NCBI GenBank assembly: GCA_965662725.1
Contig: CBFIIT010000008.1
Span: 1-49,954 of the forward strand
Length of the DNA: 49,954 nucleotides
Reading direction: 5' to 3'
Source of the DNA: UBA8337 sp965662725
Lineage (GTDB): Bacteria > Pseudomonadota > Alphaproteobacteria > RS24
Made by a program: the position numbers and the translations under genes. The notes beneath the pieces are model-generated. The model saw only the letters and a program-made list of their open reading frames with translations, did no database searches and had not been told where the DNA came from. Position 1 is the stretch's first letter; the number at the start of each line of letters is the position of its first letter. Shown piece by piece: positions 1 through 8,985 of this stretch.

Positions 1-1
1 C

Positions 2-136
2 GAATTGCAATTGCAAATCCTGTGGGATGAGATGCTGAAGCGTTTCTCTAAAGTTGAAGTTATTGGTGAGCCGAGCCGGAATATTTCCAGCTTTGTTAAA
101 GGCTATACCAAAATGAACGTCATCTGCCGCGATTAG
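2..136 (+). CDS. Cytochrome P450, C-terminal end only (partial)
   Basis: An open frame enters from the left edge and stops at TAG 134-136, leaving 44 residues. The visible end contains LQILWDEMLKRF, then VIGEPSRN, then SSFVKGYTKMNV. This matches the usual C-terminus of class I bacterial P450s, where the last helix is followed by a GEPxR...SxFVxG beta hairpin. The heme-binding cysteine loop lies upstream of the window and cannot be seen. The gene ends 9 bases before the SDR start, so the two are probably co-transcribed and may act on the same hydrophobic substrate (inference). The substrate class cannot be judged from this tail. Confidence 0.72.
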   Translation, partial: ELQLQILWDEMLKRFSKVEVIGEPSRNISSFVKGYTKMNVICRD

Positions 137-145
137 GATTAGCTC

Positions 146-952
146 ATGTTGAATGATTGTTCAGGCAAGGTGGCGCTGGTTACCGGCGCTGCTACCGGTA
201 TTGGTCGCGCTGCTGCCATGGCTTTGGCCGAGGCCGGAGCGCGTCTTATCGTAACCGATATTGATGAAGAGCGGGTCAATCAGACCGCTGCGCTGATTAA
301 TGAGGCCGGCGGTAAAGCGCGCGCGCGAGTGCAAGATGTTGTCAGCGAAGCCGGCTGGCAAGAAATTATTGCTTCCATTAAGGCGGAAGAAGGGGCGTTG
401 CATGTGCTGGTCAATAATGCCGGCATTGCAATTGGCGTCTCCATTTTGGAAATGAGCTTGGAAGATTGGCAACGCCAAACAGCGATTAATCTGGACGGAG
501 TTTTCCTTGGCTGTAAACATGCCATTCCGCTCATGGGCGAAAGCGGCGCTTCCTCCATCATCAATATTTCGTCGGTTGCCGGCATGCAAGGCGCCGCCGG
601 CTTGGCCGGTTATTGCGCGACAAAGGGCGGGGTGCGTTTATTCTCAAAAGCCGTGGCGCGCGAATGTGCGGCGGGCGAATTGCCGGTGCGCTGCAATAGT
701 GTGCATCCGGGCATTATCGATACCGAGATTTGGGCCGGTGAGATTTCCGGTCTTGCCGAAAGCGCACCGGAATTGATGGCGGAAGGCGGTAATAAGATAA
801 ATGTCGATATGATGGCGGCCGTCACTGTGCCCATGGGCAAGCTGGGCGTGCCGAAAGATATCGCCAATGGTATTGTCTATCTGGCCTCCGACGCCTCATC
901 TTATGTCAATGGCACGGAGCTGGTCATTGATTATGGCCTAATGGCGGGATAG
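146..952 (+). CDS. SDR family NAD(P)-dependent oxidoreductase
   Basis: A 268-residue classical short-chain dehydrogenase/reductase. The N-terminal Rossmann motif TGAATGIG is at residues 13-20, an acidic residue follows beta 2 (VTDID, suggesting NAD preference), NNAG is at 90-93, the catalytic serine is about S143, and the YCATK motif gives Y156 and K160. Length is normal for the classical family. The start is ATG 146, preceded by an AGGA-type ribosome site overlapping the end of the P450 gene. The C-terminus (YVNGTELVIDYG) is the usual substrate-loop and tetramer end. It resembles hydroxysteroid or cyclic-alcohol dehydrogenases, and placement after a P450 suggests oxidation of a P450-made alcohol, but the substrate is unknown. 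Confidence 0.9.
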   Translation: MLNDCSGKVALVTGAATGIGRAAAMALAEAGARLIVTDIDEERVNQTAALINEAGGKARARVQDVVSEAGWQEIIASIKAEEGALHVLVNNAGIAIGVSILEMSLEDWQRQTAINLDGVFLGCKHAIPLMGESGASSIINISSVAGMQGAAGLAGYCATKGGVRLFSKAVARECAAGELPVRCNSVHPGIIDTEIWAGEISGLAESAPELMAEGGNKINVDMMAAVTVPMGKLGVPKDIANGIVYLASDASSYVNGTELVIDYGLMAG

Positions 953-991
953 TCTCGCCGTCCTGAGAGCAATTTGCGATAGGGTGCGCGT

Positions 992-2407
992 ATGTCTATT
1001 GACGGCATTTTTCCGGCCATGCCGGATGAAATTTATATTCAAGATAAAGGCAAACCGGCCTGTCTGATCCGTGCCATGACGCCGGATATGTTGGCAGATT
1101 GGCGCGAGAGCTTGGCCGGTCCGCATTTGGCATGGATGGAAACCGCGCATTTCACCGCTGCCGCGGGAGAGGTTTTGCTGCTGCCCGATAGTGCCGGTGG
1201 TTTGGAAGCGGTTTTATTGGGGCTTGGCAAGAATCTCGACCCGATGGCGCTGGCTGCCTTGCCGACAAAATTACCCGAAGGCACATATCGTCTGGATGCG
1301 GCAGCGCCGGATGATATTGCCAGCATGGCGCCTTTGGCCTGGGCGATGGGGTGTTATCGGTTTGACGCCTATAAATCAACACCACGCGCGCAAAGCTGGC
1401 CGCAACTCGTAATTGATAAAAACCTCGATAGGGGACGCATTGACCGGCTCAATCGCGCGGTCTATGCAGCGCGTCATCTCATCAACACACCGGCTGCTGA
1501 TATGGGGCCGGACGCATTGCAAGCGGTGATGGAAAATTTAGCCAAGCGCCATAAAGCCAAGCTGAACATCATTAAAGGCGATGATTTATTGGCAGAAAAT
1601 TATCCGATGGTGCATGCGGTCGGGCGCGCGGCTAAAGAGGCGCCGCGCTTTCTCGACCTTGTTTGGGGCAATGAGAATGCGCCAAAGCTGACACTTATCG
1701 GCAAGGGCGTATGTTTTGATACGGGCGGCCTGAATTTAAAGCCCGGCAATTATATGGATCTGATGAAAAAAGATATGGGCGGCGCGGCACTGGCCATTGC
1801 GCTGGCTGATGCGGTGATGGATGCCGGCTTGCCGGTGCGCTTGCGGTTGATGATTGGCGCGGTTGAAAACGCCATTGGGCCGGATGCTTTTCGCCCCGGT
1901 GATGTGCTGGCCAGCCGCAAAGGTTTGAGCGTTGAGATTGGAAATACCGATGCTGAGGGGCGTCTTGTTTTGGCCGATATGTTGGCCGAAGCGGATGATG
2001 AAGCGCCTGATATGATGGTTGATTTTGCCACTTTAACCGGCGCGGCGCGGGTGGCGATGGGGCCGGAAGTGACGCCGTTTTATACCCATAGTGACACTCT
2101 TGCCGAGGGGTTGAGTGCTGCCGCCATAAACGCGCATGACCCGCTTTGGCGAATGCCGCTATGGCAGGGCTATGATGGCTGGCTGGATAGCGCGATTGCC
2201 GATGTCAGTCATATTTCTTCATCGCCAATGGGCGGCTCCATCACTGCCGCATTATTTTTGAGCCGCTTTGTCGAGAATTGCGATGATTGGGTGCATTTCG
2301 ACACTTATGCATGGAACTTAAAAGCCCGTGCCGGTCGTCCGGTAGGCGGCGAGGCGCAAGCCATTCGCGCCGTCTATGATTATCTGGAAGGCCGTTTTGG
2401 CCAATAA
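992..2407 (+). CDS. Leucyl aminopeptidase family M17 metallopeptidase
   Basis: A 471-residue cytosolic two-metal aminopeptidase that removes N-terminal residues from peptides. The M17 signature NTDAEGRLVLAD is at residues 318-329. By spacing with the known PepA ligands, the metal residues are K238, D243, D261, D320 and E322, and the catalytic residues are K250 and R324; all are present. The N-terminal domain (about 1-150) is the variable regulatory half. The gene is slightly shorter than E. coli PepA (503) and is closer to the alphaproteobacterial PepB-like branch. Its 3' end overlaps the start of an NlpC/P60 peptidase gene. That pairing suggests joint degradation of murein-derived or imported peptides, in keeping with the facing yej transporter. 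Confidence 0.93.
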   Translation: MSIDGIFPAMPDEIYIQDKGKPACLIRAMTPDMLADWRESLAGPHLAWMETAHFTAAAGEVLLLPDSAGGLEAVLLGLGKNLDPMALAALPTKLPEGTYRLDAAAPDDIASMAPLAWAMGCYRFDAYKSTPRAQSWPQLVIDKNLDRGRIDRLNRAVYAARHLINTPAADMGPDALQAVMENLAKRHKAKLNIIKGDDLLAENYPMVHAVGRAAKEAPRFLDLVWGNENAPKLTLIGKGVCFDTGGLNLKPGNYMDLMKKDMGGAALAIALADAVMDAGLPVRLRLMIGAVENAIGPDAFRPGDVLASRKGLSVEIGNTDAEGRLVLADMLAEADDEAPDMMVDFATLTGAARVAMGPEVTPFYTHSDTLAEGLSAAAINAHDPLWRMPLWQGYDGWLDSAIADVSHISSSPMGGSITAALFLSRFVENCDDWVHFDTYAWNLKARAGRPVGGEAQAIRAVYDYLEGRFGQ

Positions 2408-3254
2408 CAGTAAACCGGATCCGCGCCTTAATCCGTGGCGCGATGATTTGGCGGCAGCGCATTTGCGCGGCGAAGTCGATGCGTCGAAATTTGTCGATGG
2501 AGAGATGCGGCAAATTTCGTCGCCGGTGGCGACATTGCGCCGCTCGCCGGCGGATGGCGCGATGCAAGACAGCCAGCTGCTTTATGGCGAAAACTTTCGC
2601 ATTTTCGAGATTAAAAACGGCTGGGCATGGGGGCAGGCCGAGGCCGATGATTATGTCGGCTATGTGCCCGATAATGCGTTTGATGCGCCGCAAAAAATTA
2701 CCCATAGGCTGAGCGCTTTGCGCAGTTTTATTTATCGCGCGCCGGATATTAAAAGCCGTCCCCTAATGGCGATTTCTTTTGGTGCGCGCTTATCGGTTAT
2801 CGACCAAGAGGGTGATTTTGCCGCGCTGGCGCATGGTGGCTATCTCTATGCGCCGCATATGAAAAAGCTGGATGAATATGAAAAAGATCCGGTGGCGATT
2901 GCGCGGCGGTTTATCGGCGCGCCGTATTTCTGGGGCGGACGCGAGGCGACAGGTCTCGATTGCTCGGCTTTGGTGCAGGCGGCCTTAATGGCATGCGGTC
3001 ATGCCTGCCCGCGCGATAGTGATATGCAAGAAGCGGCATTGGGCCAAAGCGTGGCCGATACTGAAAACCCGGCTTATGGCGATATTGTTTTTTGGAAAGG
3101 CCATGTCGGCTTTATGTCCGGTGATAATTTATTGCTGCATGCCAATGCGCATCATATGGCAGTGGCACAAGAAGCGTTTGACGCGGCCTGCGCACGCATT
3201 GAGGCGGCCGGCGGCGGGCCGGTTACGACGGTTAAAAGGCTCTCATATTCCTAA
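2397..3254 (+). CDS. NlpC/P60 family (C40) cysteine peptidase with SH3-like domain
   Basis: A murein-peptide endopeptidase candidate. The N-terminal half (to about residue 160) looks like bacterial SH3 domains (AWGQAEADDYVGYVP, then a second beta-rich stretch). The C-terminal half is NlpC/P60, with the nucleophile in GLDCSALVQ (about C189), the histidine in KGHVGFM (about H236) and a third polar residue in LLHANAHH (about H248). I chose TTG 2397 because GGAAGG lies five bases before it; ATG 2376 in the same frame has no ribosome site. The start lies inside pepA (11-base overlap), implying coupled translation. No signal peptide is visible, so it may act on cytosolic murein peptides. Its stop overlaps the yejF stop on the opposite strand by three bases. 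Confidence 0.88.
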   Translation: MANNSKPDPRLNPWRDDLAAAHLRGEVDASKFVDGEMRQISSPVATLRRSPADGAMQDSQLLYGENFRIFEIKNGWAWGQAEADDYVGYVPDNAFDAPQKITHRLSALRSFIYRAPDIKSRPLMAISFGARLSVIDQEGDFAALAHGGYLYAPHMKKLDEYEKDPVAIARRFIGAPYFWGGREATGLDCSALVQAALMACGHACPRDSDMQEAALGQSVADTENPAYGDIVFWKGHVGFMSGDNLLLHANAHHMAVAQEAFDAACARIEAAGGGPVTTVKRLSYS

Positions 3255-4840
3255 TCAAGCGCGGCGGCCAAAAGCGCTTTTGTATAGGCTTGCTGGGGCG
3301 CGGTAAAAATCGTCTCGGCCGCCCCTTCTTCGACACAATGCCCGTTTTGCATCACCATGACGCGATGCGACAATGCCCGTACCACTTTTAAATCATGGCT
3401 GATGAATAAATAAGTCAGCCCTTTCTCGCTCTGCAAGCGGCGTAAAAGAGCGATGATTTGCGCCTGTACTGAGCGGTCCAGCGCACTGGTCGGCTCATCC
3501 AATACAATAAATTGCGGCTGCAAAATCAGTGCGCGGGCGATTGCAATGCGCTGTCTTTGACCGCCGGAAAATTCATGCGGATAGCGCGTCGCCATTGCAG
3601 GCTCCAATTCCACTTCGCGCATAATATCAGCCAAGGCGGCTGCAATCTCATCGCCGCTCATTTGCGGCTCATGCAAGCGCAGGCCTTCAGTGACAATATC
3701 AGCGACGCTCATGCGCGGGCTGAGCGCGCCAAACGGATCTTGAAAAACAATTTGCATATGGCGCCGCAATTTATGCCGGTCCTTGCGCGGCACGCCGATA
3801 ATATCTTGGCCGTCAAATTTGGCTTCGCCGACTGCCGCTTGCAGGCCCAAAAGCGCGCGCCCCAAAGTGGTTTTGCCGGAGCCGCTTTCACCGACAATGC
3901 CTAAAGTCTCGCCGCGATTGACACAAAAGCTGATATCAGTGACCGCTTTCACATGATCGCTCGTGCGTCGCAATAAGCCGCTTTTTACCGGAAACCAAAT
4001 GCGTAAATCTTTCGCTTCAATCAATGGCGAAGCGGTTTCCAGCGGCTTGGCCAGCCCTTGCGGCTCGGCATTTATCAATTGTTTTGTATAATCGTGCTGT
4101 GGGGCGGCAAAAATATCTTCCACTGCTCCATCTTCGACAATATCGCCGTTTTGCATCACATAAACCCGGTCGGCCATTTTTTTGACCACCCCCAAATCAT
4201 GAGTGATGAGCAAAACCGACATGCCAAACTCGGCCTGCAATTCTTTCAATAGATCCAGAATTTGCTTTTGAATGGTAACATCCAAAGCGGTTGTCGGTTC
4301 ATCGGCAATCAATAAATCCGGCTGATTGGCCAAAGCCATGGCAATCATCACGCGCTGTCTTTGACCGCCGGATAATTCATGCGGCAGGGCGTTCATGCGT
4401 TTCTCGGCATCGGGAATACCGACGCGCTCCAAAAGCCGCAAGGTTTCTTCCCGCGCTTGGGCGCGGGTCAGGCCTTGGTGGATTTCAATGATTTCGGAAA
4501 TTTGTTTTTCAATCGAATGCAGCGGGTTGAGCGATGACATCGGCTCTTGAAAAATCATCGAGATGCGATTGCCGCGCACTGTGCGAATAACATGCTCGGC
4601 CTGCGTCATTAAATTGACATCGTCAAAATAAATTTTACCGCTCTCATGAAAGGCGGTCGGATAAGGCAGCAGTTTTAAAATCGACAGTGCGCTAACAGAT
4701 TTACCCGACCCGCTTTCGCCGACCAACCCAACCGTTTCGCCATGTTTTATGTGAAACGAGACTTTATTGACGGCTTGGCTTTTTTGTCCGTCCGAGACAA
4801 AGCCAACCGATAAATCCTCAACTTTTAAAAGTGCGTTCAT
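3251..4840 (-). CDS. yejF: Peptide ABC transporter, fused double ATPase (YejF)
   Basis: A 529-residue protein with two complete ABC ATPase domains in tandem. The first has GESGSGKS (about residue 40), the LSGGQRQR signature and LLIADEPTTALD. The second has GESGSGKT (about residue 325), FSGGQRQR and FIVLDEPTSALD. Each is followed by the oligopeptide-transporter tail (AAPQHDYTK, TAPQQAYTK). The double layout, length and position after yejA, yejB and yejE identify YejF. It powers uptake of short peptides across the inner membrane. It is the last gene of the leftward operon, 22 bases after yejE, and meets the NlpC/P60 gene tail to tail. Confidence 0.95.
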   Translation of the reverse strand: MNALLKVEDLSVGFVSDGQKSQAVNKVSFHIKHGETVGLVGESGSGKSVSALSILKLLPYPTAFHESGKIYFDDVNLMTQAEHVIRTVRGNRISMIFQEPMSSLNPLHSIEKQISEIIEIHQGLTRAQAREETLRLLERVGIPDAEKRMNALPHELSGGQRQRVMIAMALANQPDLLIADEPTTALDVTIQKQILDLLKELQAEFGMSVLLITHDLGVVKKMADRVYVMQNGDIVEDGAVEDIFAAPQHDYTKQLINAEPQGLAKPLETASPLIEAKDLRIWFPVKSGLLRRTSDHVKAVTDISFCVNRGETLGIVGESGSGKTTLGRALLGLQAAVGEAKFDGQDIIGVPRKDRHKLRRHMQIVFQDPFGALSPRMSVADIVTEGLRLHEPQMSGDEIAAALADIMREVELEPAMATRYPHEFSGGQRQRIAIARALILQPQFIVLDEPTSALDRSVQAQIIALLRRLQSEKGLTYLFISHDLKVVRALSHRVMVMQNGHCVEEGAAETIFTAPQQAYTKALLAAALD

Positions 4841-4862
4841 TTTATTCTTCTTTCTTCGCCCA

Positions 4863-5918
4863 CTACATCATCGTCTTGCGCGGGTCAAAAGCGTCGCGCA
4901 CCGCTTCGCCGATGAAAATCAGCAAGCTCAACATAATGGCAATGGTGAAAAAACCCGATAGACCAAGCCAAGGGGCTTGCAAATTGGCTTTGCCCTGCGC
5001 CAGCAATTCGCCCAATGAGGGCGAGCCGGGCGGCAGACCGAAGCCCAGAAAATCCAGCGATGTGAGGGTGGTGATGGAGGCGTTTAAGATAAACGGCATA
5101 AAGGTCAGCGTCGCGACCATTGCATTGGGCAATAGATGACGCCGCATAATGGTGATATTGCCGACCCCCAAAGCACGCGCCGCTTCGACATATTCGAAAT
5201 TGCGGGCGCGCAAAAATTCAGCGCGCACCACGCCGACCAGCGCCACCCATGAAAACAATAATAATATGCCGAGCAATATCCAAAACCCCGGCTCAATGAC
5301 TGCGGCAATAATAATCAGCAAATAAAGCGATGGTACGGAGGTCCATATTTCGATAAAGCGCTGCATGGTCAAATCGGTCCAGCCGCCGAAATAGCCTTGC
5401 ACGGCGCCGGCGGCAATACCGATAAGCGATGAGGCAATGGTCAGGGCAAGGCCGAATAATACCGAAATCCGAAAGCCGTATATCAATCGCGCCAGCACAT
5501 CGCGGCCTTGGTCATCCGTACCAAGCCAGTTTTCGGCGCTGGGCGGGGCCGGAGCCGGTCGGTCGAGATTGAGATTTATCGTGTCATAGCTGTAGCGCAA
5601 GAGCGGCCAAATAATAAAACCGTCTTTTTCGCCTTCTTCGCCTTCAATCAATGCAATGACAAACGGGTCGCGATAATCCGCCTCAGTAGCAAAATCGCCG
5701 CCAAATTCGGTTTCCGCATAAACAGTGAAAACCGGCATATAAAATGCCCCTTCATGGCGAATGAGCAGTGGTTTATCATTGGCCAGAAATTCGGCGAATA
5801 GGGTGACAAAAAACAAAATACCGAATAGCCATAGCGACACTAATCCGCGGCGATTGGCTTTAAAATTGCGCCAGCGGCGTTCATTTATCGGCGATAATTT
5901 GCGGCTTGGATTTATCAT
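4863..5918 (-). CDS. yejE: Peptide ABC transporter permease YejE
   Basis: An inner-membrane permease of the BPD_transp_1 type, about 351 residues from ATG 5918. This start avoids overlap with yejB (ends 5923), and the protein then begins MINPSRKLSPINERRW, the usual YejE N-terminus; a longer frame to 5963 exists but would overlap yejB. There is one TM segment near the N-terminus (SLWLFGILFFVTLFAEF), a long periplasmic stretch, then about five TM segments. The EAA loop, which docks to the ATPase, is EAARALGVGNITIMRRHLLPN. It forms the heterodimeric channel with YejB. Confidence 0.93.
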   Translation of the reverse strand: MINPSRKLSPINERRWRNFKANRRGLVSLWLFGILFFVTLFAEFLANDKPLLIRHEGAFYMPVFTVYAETEFGGDFATEADYRDPFVIALIEGEEGEKDGFIIWPLLRYSYDTINLNLDRPAPAPPSAENWLGTDDQGRDVLARLIYGFRISVLFGLALTIASSLIGIAAGAVQGYFGGWTDLTMQRFIEIWTSVPSLYLLIIIAAVIEPGFWILLGILLLFSWVALVGVVRAEFLRARNFEYVEAARALGVGNITIMRRHLLPNAMVATLTFMPFILNASITTLTSLDFLGFGLPPGSPSLGELLAQGKANLQAPWLGLSGFFTIAIMLSLLIFIGEAVRDAFDPRKTMM

Positions 5919-5922
5919 CTCA

Positions 5923-7029
5923 TCAGCCTTGCGCGCGCGCTTCAAAATCAATACGCGGGTCAACCCACATATAAGTCAGGTCAGAGATTAAAGTGACCAA
6001 AAGGCCGATAAGCCCGAAAATATATAGCGAGGCGAAGACCACCGGATAATCGCGATTAATGATGCTTTCATAAGCAAGCAGCCCCAGCCCATCCAGTGAG
6101 AAAATCGTCTCGATGAGCAAAGAGCCTGTAAAAAACGCGCCGATAAACGCGCCCGGAAATCCGGCAATGACAATCAACATCGCATTGCGAAACACATGTT
6201 TATAGAGAACGCTTGTTTCATCCAACCCTTTGGCGCGCGCGGTGGTGACATATTGTTTTCTTATTTCATCCAGAAACGCGTTTTTGGTCAAAAGCGAGGT
6301 GGTGGCGAAACCGGAAATCGTCATCGCCAAAACCGGCAAAGTGATGTGCCATAAATAATCGCCGATTTGGCCGAGAAAACTCAATTCGTCAAAATTATCC
6401 GAGGTCAGCCCGCGAAGTGGGAACCAGTCGAGATAAGAGCCGCCGGCCAATAGCACTATCAGCATCACGGCGAATAAAAATCCCGGTATCGCATAGCCGA
6501 CAATAATTACCGCCGAGGTCCAAACATCAAACCGCGTGCCGTCGCGCCGCGCTTTGGCAATACCCAGAGGAATGGAGATCAAATAGGTCAGCAGTGTCGT
6601 CCATAAACCCAGCGTGATGGAGACCGGCAGTTTTTCAGCAATCAAATCGACCACCGGAATATCGCGATAATAGCTTTCGCCGAAATCAAACCGCGCATAA
6701 TCGGAAATCATTTTGATGAATCGCTCATGCACCGGTTTGTCGAAACCGAACTGCGCTTCCAATTCGGCAATAAATTCCGGGTCCAAACCTTGCGCACCGC
6801 GATATTGCGAATTAACCGCTGCTTGCGCCGCCGCATTGGCGCCGATAGAGCTGCCATCTTGGGCACTGGTAAAACGGGACGTGGCGCTGACATCATGGCC
6901 TTGCAATTGCGCAATCACCCGCTCCACCGGCCCGCCCGGCGCAAATTGTATAATCGCAAAACTGATTGCCATAATGCCGAAAATGGTCGGAACCATCAGC
7001 AATAAGCGGCGAAGAATATAAGCAGCCAC
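5923..7029 (-). CDS. yejB: Peptide ABC transporter permease YejB
   Basis: A 368-residue permease partner of YejE. It opens with AAYILRRLLLMVPTIFGIM, the standard first TM segment of DppB/YejB permeases. The EAA loop is TTARAKGLDETSVLYKHVFRN, followed by the closing TM segments and the conserved end LTYMWVDPRIDFEAR. The YejB-specific periplasmic insertion (about residues 35-110) is present, including a low-complexity, alanine-rich stretch. The start is GTG 7029, with GGAG about ten bases upstream inside the end of yejA. The gap to yejA is only six bases, so translation is probably coupled. Confidence 0.94.
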   Translation of the reverse strand: MAAYILRRLLLMVPTIFGIMAISFAIIQFAPGGPVERVIAQLQGHDVSATSRFTSAQDGSSIGANAAAQAAVNSQYRGAQGLDPEFIAELEAQFGFDKPVHERFIKMISDYARFDFGESYYRDIPVVDLIAEKLPVSITLGLWTTLLTYLISIPLGIAKARRDGTRFDVWTSAVIIVGYAIPGFLFAVMLIVLLAGGSYLDWFPLRGLTSDNFDELSFLGQIGDYLWHITLPVLAMTISGFATTSLLTKNAFLDEIRKQYVTTARAKGLDETSVLYKHVFRNAMLIVIAGFPGAFIGAFFTGSLLIETIFSLDGLGLLAYESIINRDYPVVFASLYIFGLIGLLVTLISDLTYMWVDPRIDFEARAQG

Positions 7030-7035
7030 CTTGGC

Positions 7036-8823
7036 TTACTCCTTCCACCAAATGGTCGGAAATCCGAGCCCGTGTTTGGGCATTTTTTGCGGTCTTTTAA
7101 GCCCTTTCCAATAGGCCAAACGCTCATGCGGCGCATGCCATTGCGGCATGATGTAATGATTTGAAATCAAAACGCGGTCCAAGGCGCGCGTGGCGGTTAT
7201 CAAATCTTTTCGCGATTTGGCAAAAATCAGATTTTCAACCAGCGTGTCGACCGCCTTGTCTTTAATGCCGATATAATTGCGCCCACCCGGCCGGTCGGCA
7301 GCCGCTGAAGACCAATAATCGCGCTGCTCATTGCCCGGCGATAGCGATTGCCCAAAGCTCATCACCACTGCGTCAAAATCATAATTGGTGACGCGGTTTT
7401 GATATTGCGTCGGGTCAATTGTGCGCATTTTTGCGTCAATGCCCAGCTTGGCAAGATTTTTGACATAGGGCGCGACAATCCGCTCAAAGGCCGGTTGCAC
7501 CAATAAAAACTCAATGGTGAAAATCTCGCCGTTTTTCTTTAGCTTACCGCCGTCAATTTTCCATCCGGCTTTTTCCAGCAGTGCACGGGCTTTGCGCAAA
7601 TTCTTACGAATATTACCGCTGCCATCAGTGACCGGATTTTGAAACATGGTCTCAAAGGTTTTTGCCGGAATATCGGCGCGCAAAGGCTTCAGCAATTTTA
7701 ATTCAGCGGTGGATGGCGCACCACGCGCGGCCAGTTCAGAGCCCTGAAAAAATGAACCGGTGCGCGCATATTGGCCGTAAAATAAATTCTTTTTCGTCCA
7801 TTCGAAATCATAAGCCCAGTTCAACGCTTCGCGCACATGGATATTGTCAAAGCGCGAACGGCGCAAATTAAATACAAATCCCTGCATGCCGGAAGATTTT
7901 TCCAGCGTTATGGTTTCCTTCACCATTTGGCCGGTTTTCACGGCATCGGTATTATAACCGGTGGCCCAAATGCGCGAAGAAAACTCGCTGCGATAATCAA
8001 TCTCACCGGCTTTCAATGCTTCAAAGGCAATCGTGTCATCGCCGAAATAAACATATTTAACCCGCTCAATATTATGCTTGCCAATATTGACGTTTAAATC
8101 TTTTGCCCAATAATCGGCGCGGCGTTGATAGGTGATGGAGCGTCCGGCATCCAATTCAGCAATTTCATAAGCGCCTGAAACCGGCGGAATATCCAAACTG
8201 GTTTCGGCCAATGAGCGGCCTTCGCTATTCCAATAGGCTTTTTTCAATATCGGCAATTGCCCCAAAATCATCGGCAATTCGCGATTGCCCTTTTGGCCGA
8301 AGCGAAAGGTAATGCTATGCGCGTCGGCACTGTCATAGCCGATAACATCGGCATAATAAGCGCGATAAAAAGGATGCGCTTTCTTCAGCGCGGTAAGCGA
8401 AAAGGCAACATCATCAGCAGTAATTGGAGAGCCGTCGGAAAATTTGGCTTTCTTGTTCAGTTTAAAACTGACGGAAGAATAATCGGCTGCGTGTTTCGCC
8501 GCCTCGGCAATCAATCCGTAAACCGCACCGGCCTCGTTTAAAGAGCCGCTCATCAGCGTATCATGCATCAACCCCAACCCGCTGGCCGCGCTGCCCTTAA
8601 TGGTGAATTGATTTATATTGTCAAATGCGCCAATGGCGGCAATGCGGGCGCTGCCGCCTTTGGGAGCGTCTTTATTGACATAAGGAAAATGCGCAAAACC
8701 TTTAGCCATTTCCGGTTTGCCGAATAGCGACAAAGCATGCTGCCACTCGCTTGCTTGGGCAGCCGGGGCAAAGCCATATATGGCCAGCAAAGCCAGGGCA
8801 AAGACACGCATTATCAATGACAT
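7036..8823 (-). CDS. yejA: Periplasmic peptide-binding protein of the Yej transporter
   Basis: A 595-residue SBP family 5 protein. A signal peptide (about residues 1-24, ending in AAQASE) exports it. Family features include FPYVNKDAPKGG, the domain opening FKLNKKAKFSDGSPITADDVAFS, and the YejA/SgrR-like closing motif PQWHAPHERLAYW. It captures peptides in the periplasm and delivers them to YejB/YejE. The start is ATG 8823 with GGAG five bases upstream. It is the first gene of the operon; the promoter must lie in the A-rich 100 bases between it and the cytochrome c terminator. In Agrobacterium a YejBEF-type importer is reported to take up muropeptides; whether this one does is inference. Confidence 0.94.
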   Translation of the reverse strand: MSLIMRVFALALLAIYGFAPAAQASEWQHALSLFGKPEMAKGFAHFPYVNKDAPKGGSARIAAIGAFDNINQFTIKGSAASGLGLMHDTLMSGSLNEAGAVYGLIAEAAKHAADYSSVSFKLNKKAKFSDGSPITADDVAFSLTALKKAHPFYRAYYADVIGYDSADAHSITFRFGQKGNRELPMILGQLPILKKAYWNSEGRSLAETSLDIPPVSGAYEIAELDAGRSITYQRRADYWAKDLNVNIGKHNIERVKYVYFGDDTIAFEALKAGEIDYRSEFSSRIWATGYNTDAVKTGQMVKETITLEKSSGMQGFVFNLRRSRFDNIHVREALNWAYDFEWTKKNLFYGQYARTGSFFQGSELAARGAPSTAELKLLKPLRADIPAKTFETMFQNPVTDGSGNIRKNLRKARALLEKAGWKIDGGKLKKNGEIFTIEFLLVQPAFERIVAPYVKNLAKLGIDAKMRTIDPTQYQNRVTNYDFDAVVMSFGQSLSPGNEQRDYWSSAAADRPGGRNYIGIKDKAVDTLVENLIFAKSRKDLITATRALDRVLISNHYIMPQWHAPHERLAYWKGLKRPQKMPKHGLGFPTIWWKE

Positions 8824-8920
8824 ATAATCTCCATAAGAAATAATGGGGTTGCTGCTATGGAAGCAAAAATACGGAAGAAAATACAGGCAAAAATAAGCCC
8901 AAAAACAGCGATAAATATAG

Positions 8921-8966
8921 AGACAAAAAGAAAGGCCGCGAACAAATCAGCTTGCGCGCGGCCTTT
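8921..8966 (-). terminator. Rho-independent terminator of the cytochrome c gene
   Basis: Perfect 10-base arms AAAGGCCGCG (8931-8940) and CGCGGCCTTT (8957-8966) form a GC-rich stem with a 16-base loop. Read on the minus strand, the stem is followed by a T-rich run (CTTTTTGTC). It lies 20 bases beyond the stop codon of the cytochrome c gene, and so insulates it from the downstream yejA operon on the same strand. Confidence 0.85.
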
Positions 8967-8985
8967 AAAATGAAATCGTCAGGAC

